A DNA stretch of 64,000 bases, taken from Tenebrio molitor. Its lineage: Eukaryota > Arthropoda > Insecta > Coleoptera > Tenebrionidae. Numbering within the stretch: position 1 is the first letter of the stretch; the number at the start of each line of letters is the position of its first letter. Below are positions 12,206 to 23,050 of the stretch, in pieces. The stretch is from contig NC_091046.1 of NCBI RefSeq assembly GCF_963966145.1, positions 10,540,001 through 10,604,000 on the forward strand. Reading direction: 5' to 3'. The notes beneath the pieces were generated by a model. It was not told the DNA's origin. It made no database searches and saw nothing but the letters and a program-made list of their open reading frames with translations. The position numbers were made by a program, and so were the translations under genes.

Positions 12206-12785
12206 TATCCCACCTCCACCCGGTGGCACGGCAATTTTGCCGGAGTACATACACTTTTACGGATATTACTATCAAGTAATAGTGCAGTGCTTATCAACAT
12301 AATTACCGGCGTCTCGCCTCCGCATTTTGACTTTGTTGTGTATTATGTTCTGTGTCAATGTTAAGGAACTTCCTCACGATGTGACATGAGTATAATAATA
12401 TACCTTTTTGAATTTCAACTACCAATGTGTTATCTAAATCCAGAATTTTTAAATTTTTAAAAAGAGATTGCGGTACTATTCCCGTTGCTGAAATTACAAG
12501 TGGTAAAATCGATTTTTTTTTTTTCACCAAAGATTTCGCATAGCAACGGAGAGCTCTAAATATTTATTAATTTTTGTGTTATATGTCTGTGTTATATTAT
12601 GTGAATTTGGAACAGTTATATCTAAAAGATATGCTTGCTTTTGTTGTTTATTTAAAATTATAATGTCTGGTCTGTTATGCTTAATATGAATGTCAGTTAA
12701 AATTGTTCTATCAATATATAACTTGTAACTGTCATTTTCCAAACAACTTTCTGGTGTATAACTATAATGTGGTTGTGTATTCTAG
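12206..12785 (-). pseudogene. Non-LTR retrotransposon 3' end, copy 1 (RT C-terminal tail)
   Basis: The minus strand reads SYTPESCLENDSYKLY, then DRTILTDIHIKHNRPDIIIL, then AYLLDITVPNSHN and NKYLELSVAMRNLW. This is the conserved C-terminal domain after the reverse transcriptase in a group of insect non-LTR retrotransposons; the clade was not determined. A run of nine T on the plus strand (about 12512) marks a frame change relative to the 55.8-kb copy, splitting the frame. The 3' UTR ends in a CACGGCAATTTTGCCG-type hairpin near 12225. It is truncated at the 5' side after about 580 bp. It differs from the 55.8-kb copy at only a few positions, so both are young. Confidence 0.8.
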
Positions 12786-12966
12786 CACCAAAAGTAAATA
12801 AAATTGAATTACAAATTATTAGGAATAAGTAGAACTTTATTTCATTGATAACAGGCTATGAATTACTTAAGAAGACATTTTTGTAGCCAAAAATAAAATG
12901 TTTGTTTAATTCTTTTCTCCAATTTCGTCTTGTGAAATAAAATGAATAATAACGAACTTATGGATA

Positions 12967-13630
12967 TGTAACGGACAAAGACGATAAATGGACATTGACG
13001 ATAACGGCCGGACAATGACGTGAATGTCCATTTTTCCTGGCGATTATCGATAATGACCGGATATTGACGTTATGGCCCCTGGCGGGTGGGCAATGTTATT
13101 TAAAATGTCATTTTTATTCTAACGTTAATATCATTGCCCGGTCATTAATGATAATGGCCAAAAACGGCTGGAGAATGTTAATATAGGTTACATGATTATT
13201 ATTGAAACTATGTATACAATATATTGTTTTCTTTTAGTTTTTTTATTTATCAAATTTGTTGAAGTAGGTACTATGTGAAAAAATATTATTCACACTTACT
13301 AAATTTTACTTGGTAACGTAAGTAAATAAAAAAACTAAAAAAATTACCAGAACAAAGTGAAAAATGCTAATTTTTCAAATAATAGGTAGAGTAGTCAAAA
13401 TAATTCATTTTTGTTGTGGCATGAGAGTGATCCATGGTACTTCGAATTGCAAATTTTTTTGTGCAGCGTGCTTGTATTATGTTATGTTATGAATTTTCAA
13501 CATTACCCAAATTGCATGGACATTAACGTTATTGGCCGGTCATTATGGTTAATGTCCAACTTGACTGGCCATTATCGTCATTGACCGGCCAATAACGTTA
13601 TTGGCCGAATTATCGTCTTTGTCCGTAACA
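12967..13630. mobile_element. TIR element made of ATTATCGT/GGCCGG units, GATA duplication
   Basis: 664 bp. Left TGTAACGGACAAAGACGATA; right complemented TGTTACGGACAAAGACGATA. GATA flanks both ends (12963-12966 and 13631-13634), a candidate 4-bp target duplication. Both ends hold iterated variants of GACATTGACGATAACGGCCG, about 19-22 bp each, in opposite orientations (12985-13160 and 13510-13620), a structure different from the TA-flanked MITEs around it. No coding sequence. Confidence 0.8.
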
Positions 13631-13661
13631 GATATACATATTTCTAAAGTAAAAGATAATA

Positions 13662-13790
13662 CGGTGTGATCAAGAATGACTGAATCTGTTGGTAACAATG
13701 AAATTTGGCAAATTTGAAATTTACCATCAAAGGTTCGTTTTTATAATAGCATAAATACAGTCTAACAACTTGTCAAATTACTTGCGCAAC
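13662..13790 (+). repeat. GATCAAGAATGACTGAATC-family repeat, copy 1
   Basis: Starts after TA with CGGTGTGATCAAGAATGACT, then TGTTGGTAACAATGAAA and TTTACCATCAAAGG. The reverse complement of 34235-34398 matches along its length, with an internal gap here. Its end resembles the 19.6-kb element (GGGTGATCAAGAAGGACTG). The opposite terminus was not found. Confidence 0.65.
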
Positions 13791-14659
13791 AACTGCTCCA
13801 GCTGACAGGTTGCACTAGGTTGCATTAGATTTAATTAGTTTTTTCATTAAAATGTTTCCCTCAAAATTATATATTATTTCTACATAAAAGCAATACCCTT
13901 CTCAAGATAACAATTTTTAATTATCGGACGATTACAACAATTTCTAATCGACACATGAGGTGCACAATAAACAATTATTAATTAGCACATCTCTCTCTCT
14001 AACGTCTCAAGCATCTGAATTCGCACTGCCTCCCCTGTTCCCGTTTTCGATATTGCAAACCCATGCATTGGCGTTGACCTTCGTCTTGGGTTTCGAATAT
14101 CCGCGGTGCTGTACAGGCTGACCGGTAAATGGCGCTAACATACAAAATTAAAATTAAAAGAAATTCATTTATTTATTTTTATACAATGTTTAGAAAAATA
14201 TTGATCTTAAAGATAAGTAAAAAAAAAACATACAGGATGTTTCTGAAATAAGTGCATTAATTTTAACTGGTAATAGAACTCATCAAAATGAACAACTTTT
14301 CTCTCTGCCATTTTGGCGAAAAACGTAGCGTAATGGCTTAAAAAACTAGGAAAGATTTTCCTAAACTAAGCTACCTAAAAACGTGAAACAACCAGATTCT
14401 TACGAAGTGGATTTTTCGGCGTTAAAACACGTTTTCTGGATGAAAATGGATTTTTTTTTTCATATTAACGCTGATCTCAATTAGCCATTGCAGTATTTTT
14501 TGCGCGATTGTACTCTATTTGGTTGTTTACCACGTCTGTTTCCAAGATGGTAAGCTCTGTTTACTCGTTGCTAACGATAAACTCGATGGTAAGTAATTTT
14601 TGGTGTTCTAGAACGGTAAGTAAAGTTTATTCAAAATTAATCGATTATTATAATAATTT

Positions 14660-15340
14660 TTATGTAGACAGAAATTGAAGACAAGATGTGGGGGCACTTT
14701 CTGGAAACTCATAAAGCTCTTGTAGTCGGCTTTCCTTGGCGCTGCAATGAAATAGCATTAGCAAACTTGCCGCGACATTGGCATTGTCAAAATTTTCATA
14801 CCCCGCATTTTCCTTGTCTTCTTGATTACAAATTGAGATCGTTGGTTTCGAAAATTCTTCATTTATGTAGACGGAAGTTGAAGATAAGATGTTAGCACTT
14901 TCTGGAAACTCACACGGCTCTTGTAGTCGGCCTACCTTGCCGCTGCAATGAAACAATTTTAGTGACCGACTTGCCGCGACATTAGAATTGTCAAAATGTT
15001 CATACCCCGGATTTTCTTTGTCTTCTTGATTTCATATTGAGTTCGCTGGTTTCGAAAATTCTTGATTTATGTAGACAGAAGTTGAAGACAAGATGTTAGC
15101 ACTTTCTGGAAACTCACACGGCTCTTGTGGTCGGCATTCCTTGCCGCTGCAATGAAATAATATTAGCGAACTTGCCGCGACATTAGTATTATCAAAATTT
15201 TCATACCACAAATTTTCCTTGTCTTCTTAATTACACGTTGAGGTCGTTAGTTTCAAAAATTCTTTATTTGTGACGCACCCCACATTCAAAGTTTCTTCTA
15301 CAATATCCACTTCGTTTTCGGAATCACTAATATCACTCAT
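14660..15340 (-). pseudogene. Broken frame: acidic leader plus three 68-residue repeats
   Basis: From the ATG at 15340 the minus strand reads MSDISDSENEVDIVEETLNV, an acidic leader, and then three repeats of about 68 residues. Each repeat contains NQEDKEN, YENFDN-NVAAS, LFHCSGK, RLQEPCEFPESANILSS and TSVYIN-EFSKP or close variants. The frame is kept over 128 codons from 15340 to 14956, apart from an in-frame TAA (15227-15229) and TGA (15032-15034), both at the start of the NQEDKEN segment. A one-base length change near 14700 shifts the frame in the last repeat. I do not recognise the family. Retention of frame between repeats suggests it was once coding. It lies wholly inside the TIR element; a role in that element is inference. 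Confidence 0.55.
14661..15270. repeat. Tandem repeat, three units of 203-204 bp
   Basis: Units begin at 14661, 14864 and 15068, each with TATGTAGAC-GAA-TTGAAGA. Spacing is 203 then 204 bp. Units are diverged (roughly 85-90% by eye), so the array is not young. It underlies the repeat protein on the minus strand. Confidence 0.9.
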
Positions 15341-15946
15341 TTTACTGCTTCTTTTTCAACACAACTGGCGATATTTGCGCACACAAACTGCAATGGCGGT
15401 AGTTGTTTGCAGATTGCCTTAGAAACAAAACCTTCTTTTTTCGGCAAAATGGTAAATAGAAAAGTTGTTCCTTTTGACGAGTTCTATTACCAGTTAAAAT
15501 TAATGCACCTATTTCAGAAACAGCCTGTATATCACAATTTGAAATAAGAAAATTTAATGTCGCCTAAGACTTAACTACATATTTAAAAAATACATAATTA
15601 TATGACACTTTATAGTCTTTTAGGAGCCATTTTATTTGATACTTTATTTATTGAAATTGGACAATAAATAAAGATGCTACAGCGTTTTGAAAATTTTTAA
15701 AAATCACCGTGTATAAGCTGGGGTGTTTTTTTGTGATCACTCTGTATAATGTGTTCCAATATTATACCGTAGACAACCTTAAAAGATTAAATAGCTTAAC
15801 AAAAACCTGGTAATGGGTGTAAACAAACAGATCGTTAAGGGCTGGTCTTTGTTCTGGGGTGTTCAAAAGGACAGGACTTGAATAGTGAATTATTATTTTT
15901 TTGTAATATTGTTGTCCGTCATAATTAATATGTAATATTAGACATA

Positions 15947-16070
15947 CAGGGTTATTATAAATAATTGTAGTCGAAGCAGGCCATGCCCATGTTATGAAAT
16001 TTTTGCCGCTTTCATGTAAACTGTCGATTTTTGTCGCTGTCTGTACAGAAACAGACAAAATGGTGTGGAC
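15947..16070. mobile_element. MITE family A, partial copy
   Basis: Starts CAGGGTTATTATAAATAATT after TA and follows the 61.7-kb copy through GCAGGCCATGCCCATGTTAT and TTTCATGTAAACTGTC to about 16045. The other half is missing. Confidence 0.7.
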
Positions 16071-16188
16071 TGTAGAGAATCACACCATGTTCCAAAATAT
16101 TTTTTTCAAAATAATTTTTAACGGAAGATTATTATTAGATAGAATTTGCCAGAAAGCCCTTATGTGATACTTAGATTATTATAGATAT

Positions 16189-16581
16189 CGGGTGTCCAAA
16201 TATCAATCTAAGTATAGAAGAACATTTTCAAGAAAATTATGAATGCACGTCCAGCATAATAATGTTACATTTAATCTGTGCCTTTAACTAAGTGACAAAC
16301 CATTGTAACGATTATTCACCGTTCATGTTGCGACCGTTGAGAAAACAACTTTTTGCCGTACATACCTTTTGTTTAGTTTAAACCATTTTGTAATATTAAA
16401 TATCAGTTGGTTAAGAAAAAAAAAATAGAGCACGAAATGAACAAATTAGAAGTGAAACTTGACGACAGTAACAGCAGGTGGTGACAGTTACAAGCTACAA
16501 GTTTCATAAGCTACAGCACAGGGGAAATAAATAGAATTTGTGACACCTTATACTTAACGGGATTTTTATTTAGACACCCAG
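16189..16581. mobile_element. TIR element, GGGTGTCCAAAT ends
   Basis: About 393 bp. Left CGGGTGTCCAAATATCAATC; right complemented CTGGGTGTCTAAATAAAAAT; the arms also share GTTAAGTATA/CTAAGTATA. TIRs are imperfect. No coding sequence. Confidence 0.6.
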
Positions 16582-16820
16582 TAGGTAAATGTAAAATTGT
16601 GGATATTTTCAAAAGAATCAATCCGAACTGCACCAAAGCTAGTCAGTAGTCAGTCTTAAACCATAACAGATCAACATTTTCTACAAAGAAACTTCCTAAT
16701 TAATGTTTTTTGTATAAACGAAAAAAATTGCATAAAAATGCGCATATTTCCAAAACCACTTGGCACCAAAATCAATAGGACTTACACCCCTACGAGGCAA
16801 ACATTTTGTAATAGTTATTT

Positions 16821-16932
16821 ACCTAGCGTATGCGGGAAGTGAAATTTTCCGTGTGAGCACTTTATTTGCGGCAAGACTGCCGGCATTAATGCGAAGTGCG
16901 AACACGGGAAATTTCTTCCCGCAAAAGTTAGG
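16821..16932. repeat. Near-complete foldback (112 bp)
   Basis: Left arm ACCTAGCGTATGCGGGAAGT, then GAAATTTTCCGTGTGAGCAC. Right arm complemented ACCTAACTTTTGCGGGAAGA, then AATTTCCCGTGTTCGCAC. The middle (TTGCGGCAAGACTGCCGGCA) also self-pairs. It could be a very short MITE or a hairpin-forming insertion. Confidence 0.75.
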
Positions 16933-17464
16933 TACAATATTTTTTGTAACGAATAACTCAAAAATATTTAAAAATAAAATTAAGAAAGTAAATCATTTTA
17001 TATACATTGGTAATTTTTTACTATTGGGTTGGTAGCACCTTCCGCGCTAATTACTAAATTTTTAAATATAAAGCGCCGGTGCCGTCACACCACACGTTGA
17101 ACAAATTCTTCCTCTTCACTTGAAAAACAACAGTAATTATTTTCTGGGCCCTGTTATTACTCTTACCTTTTTGAATTGTATTCTTATTTGGTTTATAACC
17201 AAATTACTTATTTTTTGTGTTGCAGAGAATTAATTTTACAATTGCAAATGTGACAAAACGTCCATTTTGTTTAAAGTGAATTGACGTTTCCGTCTGTCTA
17301 CGTTATTAAATACCAACTTTAGAATGCGATTTCCCATTGTTTCTGTTGCAAAGTAAAAAACACGGCGTGCGGGAAATCGTTGTTTCCGCACTCCGAGACA
17401 TCCGGGAAATACCGATTTTGAGGCTATGAGTTCAAAAAGAAAATCTAAAATCGGTGCACTTTTG

Positions 17465-17655
17465 CCGAACTTATACTTAATGAATAAAAGAAAATTCCAC
17501 ATACGGACAGACACCTATGTACAGCCGTCATGTGGAAAATCACTTTTCTTTCATTTTTGAGTACAGGGCAATCAGAATTTGATCTTATCTCGGACACAAT
17601 TTTTTAACCCCATTACCATACTTCCGTTTCCTTAGGGAACATGGAAGTTAAACAA
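17465..17655 (+). repeat. Dispersed repeat N, copy 1
   Basis: Shares an ordered series of words with 37485-37640 in the same orientation: GAAAGAAAATTCCACA/AAAAGAAAATTCCACA, ACAGCCGTCATGTGGAAAA versus ACAGCCGCCATGCGGAAAA, TTATCTCGGACAC versus TTATCTCGAACAC, and GGAACATGGAAGT. Class not identified; no TIRs at the edges of the homology. Confidence 0.6.
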
Positions 17656-17999
17656 AAATAATAAAGAGGTTACGATTGATTTATTGAGTAAACGTAGAGA
17701 TTTTAACATTTATAAGGAAAAACGTGAGAGTTAGCCATTCAATTTTTTTTGTGACTTTGGGATTTTGTGATTTTTGGAGTTTAGGCACTTGTCATTAAAA
17801 ATTCTAGTCTAGGGTACTTTAGGTAAGTGATTTTAAAGGTCTACCTTTCGCACAAGCTTTCAAGCACCGTCGCTCCTTTTCCGATTCAACAGCCCATTTT
17901 TTCATTTCACATGACATTGCGCGCGATGTCAGATTTCACAATGGCATTACGTTACCTTTCCATCACAAACAAAAAGCAACCGCAAACGATCATATTGAA

Positions 18000-18408
18000 T
18001 ATTATATGGCTAGGCGGGTCCTAAGCCTGAAAGCCCGCCCGATTTCAGGACAGACTACAGCGGCGGTTTTCACCGTCGACCAATAAGAGGACTCCCCGGA
18101 GCATCGGATTTCTAGTAGCAAGTTCCGGGCTGACTGGGCAGTCGCTTGCGCACGCTTGCATGGGTAACATCGAAGGTATGCTTGGATGTTCGAAAACATA
18201 CATTGCAGATTTGGACCCTTTTTGGCGGTTTTTTCGGGTCCAAGTTAAATAAGAAAAAATCCAATGTGTTGTGGTTGTGCCCCGGGCAGAGACTGAGTGA
18301 CATCATGAATTTGGACAACCTCGTTTAGTTTCGCAGAGAAAGACTTTCTGGTGCAATATACTGGACTCGTGTGCATGTGGGCAGCTGAAAAGTGCTCCAG
18401 CTTTGAAA
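18000..18408 (+). promoter_or_regulatory. Candidate Awh promoter/5' UTR block
   Basis: GC-richer, non-repetitive stretch with no inverted termini, directly upstream of the proposed start exon. It contains GC-rich words such as GCCCGCCCGATTTC and CCCCGGGCAG that stand out from the AT-rich surroundings. No clear TATA box was found at a plausible distance. A short upstream frame (ATG at 18304, seven codons, ending in TAG) and a second upstream ATG at 18375 would sit in the leader if transcription starts before 18300. The assignment depends on the start exon being correct. Confidence 0.35.
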
Positions 18409-18414
18409 ATGAAG
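18409..18414 (+). CDS. Awh: Proposed Awh start exon, coding part (Met-Lys)
   Basis: The sequence GAAAATGAAG followed by GTAATA gives a start codon in a good insect context (purine at -3) and an AAG/GTAA donor. Only Met-Lys is encoded here. Joined to the phase-0 acceptor at 58109, the protein begins MKTEYRLCSACGEP. From memory, Drosophila Awh also begins MKTE followed by a CxACGEPISD motif, so frame, phase and sequence all agree. The site lies at the 3' edge of a single-copy, GC-richer block (18000-18408), as expected for a 5' UTR or promoter. Two other ATGAAG-GT strings exist (about 11852 and 37092), but their donors are poorer (GTGTTG, GTTTGA). Weak points: the +5 base of the donor is T, and an out-of-frame ATG lies at 18375. 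This is an inference; transcript data would settle it. Confidence 0.5.
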
Positions 18415-19602
18415 GTAATATGTTCTTCTTTTTGTGAATACTGTAGTAAATGTATTCTAAGATCCGTACATTTTTATCTTCAAATTAGATGTAAATAATA
18501 GACTGTTCAACAAAAAATGTAAGCTACACAAACGTATAAAATGTGTGTGGAGCGATAAATACACGTGTAAAAAATGTATTTAACGATTTAGGTAAATTGC
18601 ATTTTTAATAACAAAGATGTGCATACCTCGTAAATGAATATAAAAAATTCATATCTAACAGTGTGCACCGGAGAAGATACAATTATTTAATGCCTTGCGG
18701 ACATAATAAATTAGTCTGCGATGCACATAGAAAAAATTGAATTAAGTTGGAATCATTCAATGCCGGTATAATTATCGCGGAGCTAATTAAAAAATTATTT
18801 TGTGTTAACCTAAATACCTGACTCTGAAATATGGGTGTTACTGAAATGGTCAAGATGTACCGTATATGGTGCACGAATCAATGTCATAATTCTTGTTTAA
18901 TTAATGCGAAACAAGACATATTACAAAAATTGCTCCGATCTGAATGTCTTTTTCATCTTTTGCAACTTGAAGAACTTTCATTTCTTAACATCTATTCTAA
19001 TTAAAATTATTGCAAAAATAACTGGGCGTGTTTTATTAATGATGTTTACTTTTGAGAGGAATAATTATTATTATTGCTTAAAGAAGTTGTAGTTTGCTTT
19101 CAGTTGGACGTTGGGGTAATTTTTTAAGTGTTTCGTTTTGAAGAAAATTTGAGATGCATTATTATTTTTTACATACCTGCACGCTGAACCTTCATATGTC
19201 ATTCATATATTTTTTAGGGAATGACACATTTCCTTTACGAATACAAGAGGGTGACAAAAAAACCCACTTCCTACTTAAAAAGTAGTTATTTAAATAAGTA
19301 GGTATCTACTTATAATTCAAGGAAAATCCGACGGATAAAAAATTATTAGCTCATCGTAACAATTTCTTCGTTGTTACTGTCGAGTCTGCATTTTTCGTTT
19401 GTCATTTGTAGCAAATATAATTTGTTAAATTGGTAAAACACAAAGAGAACAACAATCAAATGGTAAATAATTTTTCTTGCATTACACAGATTATGTAGGT
19501 ACCGCATGACATTTGCTCTTATAAAATTGCTTTAGATATAAGTAGGTATGTAAAATATAATTTTAAAAAATATTATCATTTTTGTTGCATTAGAGATAGA
19601 TA

Positions 19603-19833
19603 CGGGGTGATCAAGAAGGACTGTTTAAGTTGGTAACACTGAATTGTATTTTAAATCGTATAACAGGAGTAACTTTCGGTTGTTGATGGCTTGTCGTTGT
19701 TAATGCTATACCTACATCAGATATTTGTCAAATAAACCAACAAAACATATCCGGTTGCAGTGTTATAAATAACCGAATTAGAAAATTTTCTTAATTGTAC
19801 TGCCAACTTAAACAGTCCTTCTTGATCACCCGG
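19603..19833. mobile_element. MITE with GGGTGATCAAGAAGGACTG termini
   Basis: 231 bp flanked by TA. Left CGGGGTGATCAAGAAGGACT; right complemented CCGGGTGATCAAGAAGGACT, continuing into GTTTAAGTTGG. The TIR is about 33 bp with a single mismatch, so relatively young. Related in its outer bases to the repeats at 13662 and 34235. Confidence 0.9.
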
Positions 19834-21315
19834 TACATACATACAACAGAACGTTTTGTCAGAAGTAAGTAATAAAGTAATATTTTTTTCTTTTAATTAT
19901 AGGTAATTTTTAAAATGCTAATAGGTACTGTATCGAAGCAATAAGTCAACACCTTGGAAAAAGTAGTTAAATGTACACAGTATTTAGGATTAAGTTCTTA
20001 CTTAATTATTATTTAAACTCATAATTAAGTAGGTAATAAATTAAAATAAATAAAGTTAAACAAAAAAAAATCTACCGATGAAACTGGGTTTAATCAATAT
20101 ATTACACCTAAATATTATTATGCACAGTGGTTAATAAATTAAATATTTAGGAAAGATTTATTGTTTCGATAATATCACAGAATGTGGAGTGAGTCCTAAT
20201 TTTTAGTAGGCGTAATTTATCTTCGAGAACATAAATAACAACGAATAAGTTGGACCCTCTTTTAAGAGAGAGGTCCTACGAAAACATTCTCACTATTCAG
20301 AAAATGTTATTAAATTCTCAAATATTTCCCGACGTCGCTGCTACTACAATTTAAATGATAATTTAGCACTGACATAATATGTAATATCACTAATATCTTT
20401 AGAAGATTAATAGAGTGTTCTCAAGACTGACTACCTGGATATACCTATCAACTAAGACATTACTAAAGTTAACTGATAAAATGTTTTATTAAAGCATTCC
20501 ACAAATGCTCTTATACACTATATTAAATTTATTATACGATTCCATAAAAAAAAATTAGTAAACGTAAGCTATGAACAACGCGACGTATGTTTTAACTTAT
20601 TTCTTTATTTGCCTTCGAATGGAAGTGAATGGGGTTGCTTCCATAATTTCCCCCGCATTATCTACTACCTCCGCTATTCTTTTATTTGGTCTTACGCTAC
20701 CGGTTTTTCTTTTTAAACATTTCCGTTTTTTTCTAAACGCAACAGTTTTCCTTACGACTTGGTAAACGTCGTCATAAGAATGGTCGCCTGCTTCGGCGGG
20801 AAAATGATTTGCTGTAGTCGACTTTGACTATGTGATTTAAAAAATGCTATCAACTTTACCTATGAAAAACAAAAACGACTGTATCATCTAAAGTCTTATT
20901 TGAAATGACATTACTATCAATTAGGATTTTATTAAGCATTGAACAGTCTCATTGCGTTTTACAATTTTTACAAGTTGATTTTTACTTTAGAGCATTAAAA
21001 ATTAATGCTTCAATCCTCTTTCGCCAAAAATGATGATTATACTAAATTATGCAGCAATTTTATATTTGATGTACGTTTTCCATTGTTTTAACTATAATTT
21101 CATCTATTTATTTTGGGCCATTCAAGATTTTACTAGACGAAAAAATGTGAACATACCTACCAAGATAATATAATTTGACTTTAAGGTCAAGAACTTAATC
21201 ATCACCGACATTTATGTTCACCTTCTTAGATTTATTGACATTAATTCTGTAAACAGAATAATAAGTAAAATGTTATAAATATAAAATCACACAAACAATG
21301 GCGTTAAAAAAGTAC
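19834..21315. other. Unassigned AT-rich intronic stretch
   Basis: No gene or bounded element recognised. 20570-20830 is slightly GC-richer. Confidence 0.3.
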
Positions 21316-21667
21316 AGGGTACCAATTGTCTGGTCCAGCTTGCTATGAAAACTTGTCAAATTTTGAATGTGCCGCTTTATGTGGAATAAATTCCACACTG
21401 AATGTCACATTTTCAGGTTAGGTTGTTAGCTTTTAACCAGCTTAGCTCTCGCTAACTTGAATATATCTCTGTATTTAATATCGCCTCCATCAACGGGGGA
21501 ACACTCATCCCCCCCATCATATCGCCCCAGAGTGTACCTGTATTCAGGAATTGGTATGAAAAGCAAACAAAACTTCAATGTCAGAAATGACCGTTAATAA
21601 TGAATTAAAATTGGGCATCTGTTTCAAAAAGGTGGCTTGACCCGATAATCATTTATAGATACCCTGT
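21316..21667. mobile_element. Possible TIR element, short termini
   Basis: TACAGGGTACC at the left faces GGTATCTATAAATG, ending ATACCCTGTA, at the right. Only about 10 terminal bases pair clearly. The interior (21420-21560) is GC-richer. Confidence 0.4.
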
Positions 21668-22539
21668 AGTTGGTTTGTATTGCAAATATTTTTAGTTGAC
21701 ATTAAGGTAAGAATACGTGTAATTATGGATTTGAATGTCCAATTAGTGCTACATTACAACGTATAATTTTTATTATCTATAAATGTAAGACAGATAATAA
21801 AAGTATGAAACATGAAATACAACTACACAATTGATCCAAAGATAGCTACATTATAATAATTTATAAATTCAAAGGTGTGTCGATTTCTATACACCCTACA
21901 CAAGATTCCGTTGGAAATCTGTTTTATTTTATGCTTTTTAATAACCAGTGGCACGGTGCTATATCACTTCTGAAGCTCTCTCAGAAGTAATTATTTCACG
22001 TTTTACAATGAACGCAACCACTTGAATTTTTTAACGAAAGAATACACTCAAATCTATCTGCAGTAGCTTTTGTAACTGTTGAAGAGCGTCATTTTTTAAT
22101 AGATTCAGATCTAATTTACATATAATAATATGTTCAAATTCTACATGCTCATAATTAATTTATAAGCAAGCAACACGTGTACTTAACTGTCTGAACTGTG
22201 ATTTCGTATGGTTCCCATAGAGACGATAAGTATTTAAATAATTTTTCCTGATCTAATTGCTAATCTTGTACTTGTACCATCTAGTGAAGAATGCAAAAAA
22301 ATGTTATTACTTTTTTCGTACTCTTCATAAAAGTATTCAAATTTTCTTGTATGAATATTTCATCGAGTCCAAAAATTAGGTGATGATAAATTAGCATTGT
22401 ATGATAAATACGGTGCTGGTGAAGTGATACTGCATTCTTAAACATTTTCCCTTTGTCTCTTGTGACTCGATTATCGAACACATTTTAATCCAAAGAAAAC
22501 AATCTCAATCAGTCTCGATTCAAAAGCAGCCCCACATGA
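21668..22539. other. Unassigned AT-rich intronic stretch
   Basis: Nothing recognised. Confidence 0.3.
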
Positions 22540-23050
22540 CTTTCCCGATGACACAGGACGGGACGATGAATCCCCGAGAATGCTTATTCTTCAGAAGGTG
22601 ACATGTGAATTTACTCTTTGTATTTTTTAACTCTTTGAGTCCTGGACGCAGCACCACCACAATGCACACTCCTGACGCACCGAATCCTCACTTGAAAGTC
22701 AACACGACGCAAAAAATTAAACAAACAATCCGTCACTTTAGTGCATTTCGATTCATTCCGTATTGTTAATTTATCATTCCGTCCTTGACGTTACTTCCTT
22801 TGACCTTTCTCAGGATAAACGGAGAGTTTTGGCGGTGGCTACGAAAAGTCGCTCGAGATTCAGGAAAGCCAAATGAGTTTGGTAGGAGAGAGCTTTTAAT
22901 AAACCCATTAATAGTGTCGGGGTGGCGAGATGAGCCCCGTGGGGCCTCGCGCAGGCTACTTCTTCGCGTGAACACCCGCCAGGTTGGGCCCCCTGCTATT
23001 CACCGGTCCACTATCGCACCGCACACCCATAAATTATTACAGTAACCGCG
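22540..23050. promoter_or_regulatory. GC-rich single-copy block, candidate enhancer
   Basis: Clearly GC-richer than its surroundings (for example GATGAGCCCCGTGGGGCCTC and GTTGGGCCCCCTGC), not repeated in the window, no inverted termini. Open frames of 86 and 69 codons overlap here on opposite strands, but neither resembles a known protein, so I treat it as non-coding. Position in the proposed intron suggests cis-regulatory DNA. Confidence 0.3.

Larger units (their letters stand above)
14233..15527 (-). mobile_element. TIR element carrying a tandem-repeat reading frame
   Basis: 1295 bp between TA dinucleotides. Left CAGGATGTTTCTGAAATAAG; right complemented CAGGCTGTTTCTGAAATAGG. TIRs continue for about 100 bp (TTAATTTTAACTGGTAATAG and beyond). 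The 471-bp MITE at 25669-26139 has the same termini, and the reverse complement of 14233-14500 matches its right half (GAATCTGGTTGTTTCACG, AACGTGTTTTAACGCCGAAA). The longer copy carries an extra internal 0.9-kb segment with the reading frame annotated below. It may be a longer progenitor of the MITE, or a MITE that captured sequence. Confidence 0.85.
11940..15744. mobile_element. Outer TIR transposon hosting four nested repeats
   Basis: Left end CAGAGTGATCACAAAAAAA and then CGCCCCAGCTTATA; right end complemented CAGAGTGATCACAAAAAAA and then CACCCCAGCTTATA. TA lies outside both ends (11938-11939 and 15745-15746). Weaker inverted similarity runs on for about 110 bp, including ACTATAAAGTG. The 3.8 kb between includes a non-LTR fragment (12206-12785), a 664-bp TIR element (12967-13630), a GATCAAGAATGACTGAATC-family repeat (13662-13790) and a 1295-bp TIR element with an open-frame relic (14233-15527). 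About 1.1-1.2 kb of original non-coding sequence remains. Confidence 0.8.

Noticed and set aside
22785..23045. Overlapping open frames on both strands in the GC-rich island
   Set aside because: Opposite-strand mirror frames are typical of GC-rich non-coding DNA; neither resembles a known protein.
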